Part shown: positions 32,306-44,067 of the stretch, piece by piece
Layout: each line of letters starts with the position of its first letter
Position numbering within the stretch: position 1 is the first letter of the stretch
NCBI GenBank assembly: GCA_003427395.1
Contig: BFEA01000057.1
Span: forward strand, 1,071,518-1,122,007
Origin: Chara braunii
Taxonomy: Eukaryota; Streptophyta; Charophyceae; Charales; Characeae
Length of the DNA stretch: 50,490 nt
Direction of reading: 5' to 3'
Translations under genes and position numbers: made by a program
Notes under the pieces: generated by a model
Seen by the model: the letters and a program-made list of their open reading frames with translations, nothing else
Database searches by the model: none
What the model was told of the DNA's origin: nothing

Positions 32306-33080
32306 AGTTTCATCCTCTAGCTAACTCTTTAGAGTATTTTTTTTTTTCTTCTCTTGCTCACTCTTTTTAGATAAAGGTCCTGGTTCTTGATCATCAAGAA
32401 TTTTATTTAGAGTTCTTACGGTTTTTCTTCTTTTTTTCCCTCTATCATTTGAGGTGTGAAACGTGGTTGAAAATTTTTCACTTCTTCAATCACTACACTG
32501 GGTTCCATGACGAGTTTCAGTGGTAAATCACCCTCAATAGACATCATGTTAGCCGAACAAGAGGGTTCGCTAGAAGAAAATGTCACAAACTAAGAAGAAA
32601 TCCGAGAAGCAGAACTCTCTCCTTGAAAAAAATTCATCCGACATGTCTTCTACTAAAGTTAGGAGACAATTCAATCAAAGAAAAAGGGTCATCATTGTTT
32701 TGCACAAGTTCTTTAGGCAATTCACCAATGAGAAAGCGAACACTTACATTGGTCTTTTTTTTTTTTTTTTTTCTTCATCTTTATGTTTAAGGGCAAAAAA
32801 TCTCATGTTATCATCTTTTTCATCTTCACTTTCTGCCTTCTTCTTCTTTTTCATCCACAATATGATTAACAAACATATAATTGACCATAACCCGTTGAAT
32901 AATATTCTCAACATTCAAATTGTTCCCTCTATTCATACAATTTTCAGTCTTCTAGTCTTTGGTCGGTGTACTGATTTGATACAATGACTACTTCTTGTGT
33001 GAGACCGTAGGCAGAGTTGTGACTATTGCAACCATTTCATCCCATCTGAGAGGGTGGTGTTGAACTTGATTGAGAACAGT

Positions 33081-33647
33081 CTATCTCTCATTATTTGTAA
33101 AATTAGTCAGAAAAATATGACATCTTTGCGCCTTATCCAAATATGAGATTCTCCTGGCTGTTCGGATGCAAGTTTGAAGGAAGACATTGAAGGTGTCATA
33201 CTTAGCTCTTTTGATGTTGAGAAGATCCTTGGTAGTGGTTGGAACATAGTTTTTCTCAAATTTTCTTTTCATTCTCTCTTTGACTTCTTCCCATGTTATA
33301 ACCCCTTCCATCAACTCTTAGACTGCCAACCTCGAGTCGGTATCACAATAAGATAGAAGATGCTTGAGTCGCTGTTTGTCTGTCCGAGCATAGTTAAGCC
33401 CAAATAATTCATATTCATCCAAAAAATCATTTACCTGAGGTCCTCTAAAACATGAAATCCTCTCATCCGACCTCTTCGCTCTTGCAATATCCAACCCTCC
33501 TTTTATTGTATAAACACTTTTAACCAACTCTCGTATAACACCGATCAAGGTCTCTTTATGAGTCCCTGCAGAAGAGTTGGATCTCCCTCGCCCAACCATT
33601 TTGACCATAAATTTCCTCCGATACTCTTTTTTCTCTCTTTCTGTCAT
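33081..33647 (-). pseudogene. Ty3/gypsy element 2: gag (capsid) remnant
   Basis: Two minus-strand pieces overlap in different frames. The first, 33647-33318, has ISCFRGPQVNDFLDEYELFG and DKQRLKHLLSYCD. The second, 33314-33081, has ITWEEVKERMKRKFEKNYVP. Together they resemble the retrotransposon gag capsid domain of Ty3/gypsy elements. At least one frameshift near 33316 separates them. No zinc knuckle was found. Confidence 0.65.
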
Positions 33648-34269
33648 TTTTATCCCCTTCTTTCTTATTTTTCAATCTCTTACTCTTCTCGCAAGGGATA
33701 CAAGTTCATCTCTCTCTTCCCTTGTTTGCTCTACCCCTTGAGAATTTTGTACGTAAAGAGTGTAGGCAATAACGGGTTATGCAGACTTGACGTCATCCCC
33801 ACCTTCCTCCAGTATATCACTAACAATTTTTTGTGAGTGCAGCACATCGTTGCGATGTCTTAGCAACACAAAACGAGGGTTACGCTCTGCAGTTCGAACA
33901 AAAAATTAAGGACGATATCCTGCAAAAAAAAGAGAATGACGACATAGATAGCATCCACAATCATTTCAACGACTTGGCTAATGATGTATCTTTCTTCCAA
34001 ACTCAGCGCTTACCAATGTTGAGTTTTCATAAGTTGAAGTTGATTGTCCAACACTCACGCTTTCATGAAGCAATTCTACTAATGACGATGAATTTCTGTT
34101 AGTTGAGGGAGAGCACGACTTTGAAGTATCAATTTTGTATTTTGACTATAACCACTTACTTCTTATTATTCTTTTCGTTTACTTTTTCTCACTTTTCTTG
34201 CTCCAACCAATGCTTTTAAGCGAGACATCGAAAAATGTCATGATGCTCCTACTCTGATGGCAATCCCAG

Positions 34270-35125
34270 TCACAAATCGATGGCAGAGGGCGCGGCCTCT
34301 CCACAACCGGATTTCTGGAAGTGTCGGTCGAATTGCACGAATTTATGACTTGGATCAAGTAATGGCAGGAGAATTGCTTGAGTGTTGATCAAAAGGAACA
34401 CAATCCTTCCCAACCTTCCAATATAAACCTCAATTAACTCCCTCTCATCATCCCTACTTGGTCTTCTGTTGTACCCTTTCACAGTACCCCGGATCATAAA
34501 GTAGCGTGTCAGGTCTATTATCTCATAGTCAAATTGCACGACTTATGAACCGCTGTTAATTCTCCTGGCAAGATAGACTCGCTCTGTAGAAGAGTGAAAT
34601 GATACTTTCTCAGTGATTCCCACTTTCACTAACTTCAGTAAATAGTTAATCTTAGTCTGATCAGTGACGACTCTCACGACAGAGTCTCTCATTCGATCAA
34701 AGAAAGGTTGCAAGAACTCAATTTCATCCAAAGTAGAAAGACTTCTGTTTGAAATTTGAAGAGTCTCCTCTGTCTTTATAACTCTAACTACTAGTCTGTT
34801 CTCGTTTGTGCTATATTTCCCTCCTAGTTGTCTTTCTGTGACTAGATCGTTAAGTTGACCTGAGTGACAATTGCCATAGTAAACTCATTATTGACCACTC
34901 ACAATCCCCTTTGCTTGATCGACAGTCTCAATAAAAGTGATAGTGCTGTGCAATCTCTCGTCAAACCCGTAAAAATATAAGACATACTCAAAGAGCTCCT
35001 GTTTTTTAACTAATTTTAGCCTTTATTCTCGCATTAACTTTATATAGCCCTGAACGTCATCAACGACTTCCTCTTCCCAGCCTTCCACTTTCTCTTGGTA
35101 GAGTGTGCAGGAGATTGTTAGCCTC
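34270..35125 (-). pseudogene. Unidentified broken protein-coding sequence
   Basis: Minus-strand reading gives protein-like sequence across several stops: LYQEKVEGWEEEVVDDVQGY, ELFEYVLYFYGFDERLHSTI, FLQPFFDRMRDSVVRVVTDQ, then after a stop IIDLTRYFMIRGTVKGYNRR. Composition and continuity suggest a real former gene of at least 280 codons. I do not recognise the family. It lies upstream of the Ty3/gypsy gag on the same strand and might be part of that element or a neighbour. Confidence 0.4.
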
Positions 35126-35127
35126 TT

Positions 35128-35883
35128 TTCACTCTCTAAATTTTTCTCTTCCTCTCTACAAAGTCCCATTGTATCAACACCTGGGTGAGATCAGGGTTCG
35201 TGCAGAGGAACCTCCATTGGGTATAAATCCTGAGTGAACACGACATAGTTTTTGTTTCTTCCTATCTGCTTCCTCCCTCTCGTTTCATCGTACAGGTCAA
35301 TCTTGAAGCGTTCCCCTTCTTTCCTCCTTTTCACTCTCTAAATTTTTCTCTTCNNNNNNNNNNNNNNNNNNNNNNNNNNNNNNNNNNNNNNNNNNNNNNN
35401 NNNNNNNNNNNNNNNNNNNNNNNNNNNNNNNNNNNNNNNNNNNNNNNNNNNNNNNNNNNNNNNNNNNNNNNNNNNNNNNNNNNNNNNNNNNNNNNNNNNN
35501 NNNNNNNNNNNNNNNNNNNNNNNNNNNNNNNNNNNNNNNNNNNNNNNNNNNNNNNNNNNNNNNNNNNNNNNNNNNNNNNNNNNNNNNNNNNNNNNNNNNN
35601 NNNNNNNNNNNNNNNNNNNNNNNNNNNNNNNNNNNNNNNNNNNNNNNNNNNNNNNNNNGTTCCCCTTCTTTCCTCCTTTTCACTCTCTAAATTTTTCTCT
35701 TCCTCTCTGCAAAGTCTCATTGTGTCGACCCCTGGGTGAGATCAGGGTTCGTGCAGAGGAACCTCCATTGGGTATAAATCCCGAGTGAACACGACATAGT
35801 CTCTGTTTTTTCCTATCTGCTTGCTCCTTCTCGTTTCATCGTATAGGTCAATCATGAAGCGTTCCCCTTCTCTCCTCCTTTGT
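35128..35883. repeat. Tandem array with 202-bp unit (contains an N gap)
   Basis: Units begin CACTCTCTAAATTTTTCTCT at 35130, 35332 and 35681. Each contains GGTGAGATCAGGGTTCGTGC and GAACCTCCATTGGGTATAAA. Bases 35354-35658 are N; unit phase implies the true gap is nearer 360 than 305 bases. The unit length is not a multiple of three, so the frames spanning it are not real genes. Confidence 0.9.
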
Positions 35884-38446
35884 AATCCCCACCAAGGTGA
35901 CCTTTGGATGGGACCCGGAGGTGGACAAACTTTAATCGGTCTGGGGTTTTGGAACTCTCACTGACTAACGACCGACTTAGGCTGGTAGTCTCACCGTAAC
36001 ATACTAGTGATTGGCGCTCCTTCCATCAGTCGGTCATTGAGTAGTCAGTAATCATACAGTAGTTGAGTCGCTAACACCAACTCTTAGCAGAACATGCATC
36101 AAGGTTTTCTCGACGAGCTCTTTGCTCCGAACAAACCAAATGTGGCTGAAGCTAAATAGCGTAGGGGTTGTGCTTGATGCAGGGAGTGTGCAAGATCATT
36201 ACCTTACGCTAAACCCACCCGATTACAACACTGATGGTGACGAGTGTCCTTCTCAGGGGTAGAAATGATGCTCTTGAGAGTCTGCTGAGATCAATGATAT
36301 ACCCTTTTATGCCAAGTATTTCCGATAAAACCGTTTTTTTTATCATCCGAGCATAATTAAATTACGCCGAATACATTCATCCGGAGTGCAGAATCCAGCT
36401 CGTGCTCCTTTGACCCCCTTTTTAATCCCTCTTATCATAGTAGTTCTGGACGCATGACATATTCACACTCTGTTAAATAGGTTAGATTGTAAGGTTGACT
36501 TGTACTCAACATCATAATCTCTGATCACGAGCTTATCCATGCTCAAGACCGCGAGCACATTGGAAAAACACGCATTAGTCGTAGCACCTCTGCACATTGA
36601 ATTTTGTCTATGCCAAGAGCGAGCATGACTCTAAGTGCATTGAGCTTCGAGTGTGAGCCCTGTTTGTTTTACTCAGCACAAAGAGGCTATCAAACGCAAC
36701 TGGAGTTCATATACATCATAGGTGGGTCAGCAGATGGTATTCCAGTTCTCGCCTGGGACAGGACCACGCCCAGCGCACTTTCGTTCGTATATAACGCAGG
36801 GCATCACCGACACAATCCTGTTGATTCTCAAGAGCGAGGGTCAAGTCAACCCTTTCTTAACCCGTGTAAGGTACGGAATGTCGGCGAGTTGTCTCTCAGT
36901 TTATCGATCGGACAGACTTTTAATCTCCGTCAAACAGGAACTTAGCAAGGAGGTAGGCAATTCTTCTTAGTATTACTTCCCTCTTACCCATCAACCACGT
37001 AAGGCAGAAACACCAGTGAGTCTTGTTACTGGACCGACCGGGCCAAGTCGTCAGTAAGCAGGATCTTATCTGTCCTGACCACAGGTAGCGAAGGTTATCG
37101 CTTGTTTTGGCAAACGTTTTTCCTTCACTGCTTTATGCTCGTGAAGGGGTGCATGGTCAATGCCAAGAACATCAGTCCAAACAACTTATCAGTTGGGACA
37201 ATCGCCTGTTTTCTGGGATACAGGAGCACAGTAGAAGAAATGTTCGGGAGTGAAGGGCTTAGAGCTCTGCAGTAATAGGCTTGTTCATTGACCCTCTTAT
37301 TGTTCTCCCTTTATCACTCCAAGGGAGCTGTTTCTTTTTCTTTTTTGTTGTGATAACCCTTGCTCATTATACTTATCACCTACGAGATTCACACTTCTGG
37401 CTACTTCTAATTTGCCAAGGCGAGTAAAGAGATGCCTGGCCAATCACGATGAAGGCAAGAAGAGAGCCACGTCTGAGCACATGGGGAGAACCAAGCGTGT
37501 TACTGACGGCCGCGATCACCAGGTAACCTTCACCGCAGAGGCGACCCGATTGACTTCTGCAGGCACTTCCTCTCACTCCCTCCCCTGATCGCGTTCTCCC
37601 GTGTCCTTGTAATTACTTCTCTCCTCCAGAGACCCGTTGATACGCGTTAACCAGTGAGTCCCTCCCCTCTCTTGTTCTTGATTGCGATTGTTGCATGTCG
37701 CCCCTGATCTGTAAATGTCCAGTTGCCTCAGACACGTTGTTGTCGCGTGACTACCTCTGGTCACACGGCGTCTTCCGTGTACGCAACAACCAGCACATCA
37801 TCATACTAATCCCGCACGAACCGCAGGGAGTGCGAGAGGAAAGGGAAGCGTGCGTGTTAAGACTTCTAAAAAGGAGGGAAGCAATCCGCAAGCTCCAGAT
37901 AAGCTACAGACACCCTGATAGCAGATGACTTCAACAAGTCCCAAAAATGACCACCGTTCTCCCTTTCCATATCTAACTCCCACGAGCACTTCTCTCCCGT
38001 TCCCTCTCTCTCTCTCCTGTGTAATGACTCACTCTCTCTGCCCTTGTGCCTTGACTCTCGCGTTTTGCGCCCAGTGGCTCTGGTCCCCCTTTCTCAGTGA
38101 GCTGGTCTCCGGACCATCTTCTACGGATTCCCCCAGCGGGTGGTTCCGTCGCCACTAATCCCAGCCGTACCCCTTTTGTGAGCTAGGTGTGTTGGCTGCT
38201 TTGTCTCTGATGAACGAGTCAACATCTTCCCACCTCTCTCGAGCTGGTCATGTGTCACATGCACACGTAGTCCTTTCTCTCTCTCTTTCTCCCTCGCAGC
38301 TGCCCTGTTGACTTCATCTGGGCCTTCACCGTGTCTCTGTCTCTCTCTCTCTTGTAACTGCCCCGATCTCTCTCTTAGGGTCCCATCGACACGTGTTGAC
38401 CTTTGAGCCCCTCCTCTCTCTCTCATGCTTCTCGCCTGTAACTACC
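35884..38446. other. Unassigned sequence
   Basis: No recognisable gene or element domain. A phrase around GACCCGTTGATACGCGTTAACC (37631) has a diverged partner around 38382-38402, both followed by pyrimidine-rich runs, suggesting an old duplicated segment of about 100 bp or more. CT-rich tracts occur near 38005 and 38275-38355. Confidence 0.4.
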
Positions 38447-38795
38447 TAGTAGTCTCTGTCACGCCTTTGTCGCGAGTTGGCCTCCGGCCCGCTCTCCACT
38501 GGCTCAGTCGGCGGGTGATCTCGTTTCCACTGGTCCAGTCCATGCCAGGACTGGGTCTCCACGTTCAGGTCGCTCGCCTCACTCTCCGCCTCCATGTCGC
38601 GGGCCAAGTGCCTCTGCTCCCGCTCCACCGTATCGTTTGAAGTCTCCGCCTCAAAGTAAGAGGCCAGTCCTTGGCCTCCTTAATGGCCACCTGCAGTCCC
38701 TGGTCCGCCCTCATTTTTTCCTCTTTTCCCCCTTCTACGTTTACCTTCAGTTTCGCCACCTGATCACCATAGCGATAGTCCAATATGGTCGTCAT
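38447..38795 (-). pseudogene. Possible charged coiled-coil coding remnant
   Basis: From an ATG at 38795 the minus strand reads MTTILDYRYGDQVAKLKVNV and continues Lys/Glu-rich (QVAIKEAKDWPL). After an apparent frameshift it continues as VEREQRHLARDMEAESEASD. Such charged helical sequence occurs in many gag-like proteins, but no domain is recognised. Confidence 0.25.
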
Positions 38796-39705
38796 TGTAG
38801 GCCCTTCTCCTCGCATCCGCTCCCACCTCCAAAGAAATTGGAGGCACCTTGGCCTATAGGCATACAACCCGCTGCTACGCACCATGGCCGAATCTTTTTT
38901 TTTGAATAGGTTGTACGGTATCAGGCTACCGATTTCAAAATAGCAACGGCCGAATGCTTAGAGCATGTGCACACAGACGATCCCCCACACACTCACCACG
39001 CCGCCTAGCCCTTTCCTCAATTCGCCAGTTTTCGGTGTGGTGGGATTGCTCATGCCCCAATGGCCAAATGCCAGCCCTCCTTCCTCTTTTATAGGGTCAT
39101 TGTATATCGCGATCCCTATGTTCTGGAAGAGGGTCTCAAAATTCCACTTTCTTGATAATTCGCAATTCAAAAGAAATAAATTAAGCTCGTTACGATAAAA
39201 TCAATTGAACAAAAAGACCCCGGGACTCAACAGTCACAGCACCCGTAGCTCCACCTGCAGTCAATCATGTGTCACTTCGTCCTTGGCATGAAGCGACAAC
39301 AAACTCAACGCGGCGATCCCATAACGGGATACCAATCGAAACTCTCCTGCCCTCAAAACCGGTTGTTGGCCTTACGTTTGATGGGTACCCATGTCCGATG
39401 GCAAGGAGGGGGCTTATGACCTTCCATGGAAGGTGATAGGTCCCCTACCAAAGCGGTCGCGGGTGCTCCCTTTTGGGGCATCAATTTCGCAGCGCTCGAT
39501 AGGTCACTTCTGCGGCACTACAGGACATGAGAGGCTAATCGGCCTGGACCGCCAATTCGCTATCATGATTTATAAACGAACTGTTGGTTCTTCCACGGAG
39601 CGACGAAGGAGGACAGAGTTCAGAAGACAGTTAATTATAATAATAGCAATAATAACAATAATAATAATAATCAAAGTAATAAAGGAAAGCAACTCAACAC
39701 CACTA
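38796..39705. other. Unassigned sequence with an AAT-rich microsatellite
   Basis: An (AAT)n-like tract lies at about 39635-39672 just before the second 487-bp repeat. No gene was recognised. Confidence 0.45.
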
Positions 39706-40191
39706 GCTCGCTCCAGAAAAAACAACGATCTGAGTCGGGGCGCAGGTCTGACGTGTGCCTTCTTCCATTTTCCTATTTCCCTTTCTTTTCCTTTTCTCTC
39801 ACTTCTTCTTGTTTTGATCATGACCGCACCTTTTGCACTCACCCCATAACTCGACTAGGGGTGCTCGACACGGAGTAGAAAAGACCACGCTTGTCCCCTT
39901 TACCTTCGCGTTCCTGGGCGAACCCGGCGGTTACCATGGTGACAGGCCGGTCGTGCTCTGTTGTACAGAAGGGCGGCGAGCCTGCATGGACCAATGGAAA
40001 GCTCAGTGGTGCACCCATCCTTTTGCCGGTGCAAGCGCCAACTGGACCGGTCCATAGCAAATTCAGCCTTGGCCAAGCCTATCTAGCATGCCGCGGAAAC
40101 TTGGTACGCCACAAAGTTTCATGGCCAAGCGACCAGTGCACAACGAACGTGAGTGGAAGCCCGGTACGCAGCGGGGTTACACGAGCAAACA
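39706..40191 (+). repeat. Dispersed 487-bp repeat, copy 2
   Basis: Same orientation and extent as 16910-17396. Both copies start at GCTCGCTCC and lose similarity just after ACACGAGCAAA. The flanks differ: a minisatellite in copy 1 and an AAT microsatellite in copy 2. This defines the repeat ends to within a few bases. Confidence 0.85.
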
Positions 40192-40964
40192 TCTGACACA
40201 CAGCGAAGGGTCGGGACACCGCGCCTTCGACACCGCTCCAAGTGGGATAGATAGTCCTAGTCAGAAACCCGACACTAGAAAGCACTTGGTCAGGACAATT
40301 GGGGAGGAGGTTCAAGGCTCCCAACCGGGTGGCTAAGCGTCTGGGATTGAAGACCTTCGAGTTGGAAAATTTGGATAGGACTGGATGGAGAGGGCCCTTT
40401 CCGAGACAACAAATGGTCAGGTTTCTAAGTCCAGATCCAATGGAATGATGGTTATAAGAGGCCCAAGACAAGGATACTGGGGAGCCGACAAGCTAAGCAC
40501 CAGTGGGGATCTTATCTGTGTTGTATCTTGTTTTGTTGGAAATGACCATGGTTGTGCCCTTGGGAAAGATTGCATGGGCTGAATGACAAGGCTGAGAATG
40601 CTTGGGCCAATGTATCATAGCTTTTGTGGGAAAAGGATGAGATCTAGATGTTGCTGTGACAAAATTGTCCCAGGACGATGTATCATATGATAATGTGTGA
40701 AGGGGACCGGGGCCAATGGTGTATTCCTGAGAGTGAGGAGCTATGACACCATAAGGGAGATGAGTTTTTCTTCCTTTGTTTTTTTGTTGGGGCTTTTTTT
40801 TGTGGGTTTCACAATTTCACGCTTTCCATTCTTCATGAATAAAATAAAAAGAATCAATCCAGAAGTATTGAATCAATACTTCTTGATTGATTCTTTGGTT
40901 GAAAAAAAAAGACTAAGTAGCACCTATGAGAATTCCAAATAGAATGTATACTGTAAAGAGATAG
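40192..40964. other. Unassigned sequence, becoming AT-rich after 40760
   Basis: The 81-codon plus-strand frame at 40697-40942 (MSFSSFVFLL near its middle) is AT-rich and might be plastid-derived like the next feature, but I cannot name it. Confidence 0.35.
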
Positions 40965-41054
40965 TTTGCTTTGTTTGTTGACATGGCTAAAGAGTTATCA
41001 CCTTGTATATTATTTTTAGATGATGTTGACGATTTGATCCATAATAAAACTTGA
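40965..41054 (+). pseudogene. AAA+ ATPase Walker-B fragment (FtsH/Ycf2-like), possibly plastid-derived
   Basis: The frame reads FALFVDMAKELSPCILFLDD then VDDLIHNKT and a stop. The phrase A-K-x-L-S-P-C-I-hhhh-D-D matches the Walker B region of FtsH and Ycf2-type AAA+ proteins. The surrounding 200 bases are AT-rich like plastid DNA. Only about 30 codons are present, bounded by stops. A nuclear FtsH exon is an alternative I cannot exclude. Confidence 0.4.
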
Positions 41055-41092
41055 AGAAGGCTCTATTTCTTTCTTTTCCTTACTTCTCTTTA

Positions 41093-41490
41093 ACACACAC
41101 ACACATGCCCCATCTATTCTGGGGGGCGCCAGTCTGGTTACTTATTCCCGACAAGCATGAATTCAAGGTACAAGAAAGCTGTATAGACAAAGAAGGGTAC
41201 GACTTACCTGCCCGACCCTAGCCACGTGGCAGTAGGGGGTTGTCGCGGAGGTGCCTGTCACTCCATCTGCGGGGTCCTGGGGGGTCGCATGCAAGCCGGG
41301 AAATATCCAAACAATACCCAGACACTTGCATGCAACTCCCCAAGGTATCCCACCCAGCCTGTGCAATGATCAAAGCGGTAGCTAAACGCCTTTTTTTCTT
41401 TTTTTCTTTTCTTAATAACGAAAACACACACACACATGCCCCATCTATTCTGGGGGGCGTCAGTCCGGTTGCTTGTCACCGACAAGCAAG
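41093..41490 (+). repeat. Direct repeat of about 65 bp flanking a 270-bp segment
   Basis: CACACACATGCCCCATCTAT followed by TCTGGGGGGCG occurs at 41093-41157 and again at 41426-41490, with both copies continuing into CCGACAAGCA. Each copy can fold as GCCCC/GGGGC. The pair could be terminal repeats of a small element. Confidence 0.7.
41281..41341. repeat. Nested inverted repeat
   Basis: GGGG / GCATGCAAG / GGG on the left pairs in order with CCC / CTTGCATGC / CCCC on the right, with a 16-base apical loop. It lies between the two 65-bp direct repeats. Confidence 0.65.
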
Positions 41491-41654
41491 AAAAAACCAG
41501 AGATATGAAAAACATATAGAACATACAGCGTAGTGTTCTTGGAGAGGTATCAACCCCGACCAACGCCTGAGGTCACATGCGTCAGATTGCACGCCGAAAT
41601 AACTCGTCATCCTATTCCTTCAGGGGAGATGTCGCCGGGAGGCAGTTTGCACCC

Positions 41655-41691
41655 AGTTCTACACCTCTCAAGTCGTTTCATAGAGTCGAAT

Positions 41692-41726
<35 letters not shown>

Positions 41727-41812
41727 GATTCTTCCAAGCTCGTTCCCTTGGCTGTGGTTTNGCAGGATGGTAGATAGGGACGGTGGGAATCTCGTTAATC
41801 CATTCATGTGCA

Positions 41813-41855
<43 letters not shown>

Positions 41856-42988
41856 GTAGTTTCTCCCGCCGTTTACCCGCACTTGGTTGAATCTCTTCAC
41901 TTTGACATTCAGATCATTGGGCGAAAATAACATTGCGTTAATAGTCGTTGGGACCATCGCGATGCTTTGTTTTAATTAAACAGTCGGATTCCCCTTGTCC
42001 GCACCAGCTCTTAGTCGGCAATTGGATGCTTAAGGAGAGTCCACGGCTCCACCTGAAAGGTGGGGCCATAAGACATTCTACGCCCGTCGGCACACTGGCA
42101 CGCGGGCTCCGCCCTCGCCGCGAGAGCAGCTCGGGCAGACCACCGGCAGCCAACGACATCGAGGCGCAGACCCCTAGGCCCAGCCCTCAGAGCCAATCCT
42201 TTTCCCAAGGTTACGGATCCATATTGCCGACTTCCCTTTCCTACATTCTTCCTTTGACCAGAGGCTGCTCACCTGGGAGACCTGATGCGGTTACGAGTAG
42301 CGTCGGGCATGAGAGGTACCCACAGCTCTGGATTTTCAAGGGTTGTCGGGAGCATGCTGGACACCACAGGACGCGCGGTGCTTTGCCGGGCGCTGCACCC
42401 TATCTCCGGTTGATCCGATTCCAGGGTGGGCGAGCCATCAAGAAGGAAAGAGAACCCTTCCCACAACCCCAGTTGGCATCTCCGGAGCTTCTTACATTAC
42501 CGTCCACTGCCACAACCCGGTTCGGGAATATTAACCCGACCCTCTTTCGATGTGCGGCGTGCAGTGCGCCCTTGATACAAGGTTTCCACATCTCTTAGGG
42601 CCGACTGACCCACGTCCAAGCGCTGTTCACATGAAACCCTTCTCCACTCCGGTCTTCAAAGTTCTCATTTGAATACTTGCTACTACCACCAAGATTTGCA
42701 CCAGGACCCACTTCACCTAGGCTCACGCTCCAGGCTTCACAGCAGGCCCCGCGCCCTCCTACTCGTCGCGGTGTCAGAATCGCCACGATGGCCGAGCATA
42801 GGTCGTGCGCTTCAGAGCCATCCATTTTCGGGGCTGACTTATTCAGCAGGTGAGTTGTTACACATTCCTTAGCGGATTTCGACTTCCATGACCACCGTCC
42901 TGCTATCTGTATCAATCAACACCCTTTGTGGTGTTTGGGTAGTTTGGCACTGTAGCTCGACTTTCGGTTCATCCGCAACTTTTGTTCC
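41655..42988 (-). pseudogene. Cytosolic 26S (large-subunit) rRNA gene fragment
   Basis: The plus strand is antisense 26S rRNA over about 1.33 kb. Landmarks in order are CTACACCTCTCAAG, GTCTTCTTTCCCCGCTGATT (41711), GACGAGGCATTTGGCTACC (41826), TTTTAATTAAACAGTCGGAT (41971), GAGCCAATCCTTTTCCC (42191), GATTTTCAAGG (42333), TTCAAAGTTCTCATTTGAAT (42655), CCATCCATTTTCGGGGCT (42818) and CTTCCATGACCACCGTCCTG (42882). Many substitutions and indels relative to the conserved core, one N (41761) and truncation at both ends mark a pseudogene. The conserved site used by R2-type LINEs (TTAAGG/TAGCC) is present and uninterrupted near 41842. Confidence 0.92.
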
Positions 42989-43918
42989 ATTTTTTGACAT
43001 AAGACTGCTTGCACGGTTTGTTTGCAATTTGGTGCGCAGCATGTAATCATATCATTTATCCTATATTTGTACATGAACAAATTCCAATTAAAACAAAACC
43101 CATATGAGATATTGAAGAATAAGCAATTCTTGTATCCCTATGGCACCAATTGATTGCTCGCACAGGGTAAGGAAAATGGCTATGTGACAGAAACTGGCAT
43201 GAGGTCAAATCAGTCTCTGGACCGTCCCCAATCACGAACCCAGGCCGGCTAGATAGCGATACAACAGCCAGAATTACAGATTGACTGTTCGACTCGTACC
43301 GGAAGGAGACAGTGCATGCTGGTAAACAATATAATGAAAGGTAGACAACCAGGAACGACAGATTGGGGAGGATACATGTCGGTTGCGGGGCGGAGAAGTC
43401 CAGGTAGCACACCTGAAAAACATAGCCCTTCTCCCGAGCCCACAGACAAGGCTAAGGTTTTCGGAAGGGAGCTACGTGTCGGGAAACAGTCACTTGTGGT
43501 CCTGAGCGCAGGCGTTCTAAACAGGACGAGTGCAAATGGTGAGAAAACACAATAGGGGACCATCAAACTTAAACTCTGGCATCATGTGAATGGGATGATG
43601 TGTCAAACATCAGCTGAATACAATAATGCGATACTAAATTACTAATGCCAATGCTGTGCATTATTGACTGTCTGCACTGGAACCGTGCAGCACGGTCTAT
43701 GCAGTCCCTTCGGAAACTCTGTACAACTCTGCTGTGCCTCTTTTTGAAATTACTGTAACTGGATAATGGCAACGGAAGTGGCATTATGCCACAGCTAGTA
43801 ATTGCCCCATACCTGGGCCCGAACCTCTTTTGTTGGGAAAGGTCGCTTTAGTCTAGAAAAACAGCTGTGCTCTGAACTCAAGAAAAGAAGTCGAAACTGA
43901 TGAACCATTCAAATCAGA
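42989..43918. other. Unassigned sequence
   Basis: Short frames only. No RNA gene, repeat or domain was recognised. Confidence 0.5.
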
Positions 43919-43919
43919 C

Positions 43920-43960
43920 AGGGACAGGAAGAGTCTGAAGGCATGGGAGCAAAGGAAAAC
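43920..43960 (+). repeat. Repeated segment, copy 1 (partner at 44483)
   Basis: GGGACAGGAAGAG.CTGAAGG followed by GAGCAAAGGAAA occurs here and at 44483-44523 in the same orientation. The two copies bracket the tRNA-like sequence, microsatellites and rpoC2 fragment. Confidence 0.8.
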
Positions 43961-44067
43961 AAAACGAAAGCACACAAACAACACAGAGAAAGAGACAGAA
44001 AAACAGTGAACTCATTCATATCATTGCCCTCCAAGCGCAAAATCCAATAGTTCTGAAAATCGCAAAT

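Noticed and set aside
41948-42598. 216-codon plus-strand ORF
   Set aside because: It is the antisense strand of the 26S rRNA pseudogene. The nucleotide landmarks match rRNA throughout, and the frame is a by-product of its composition.
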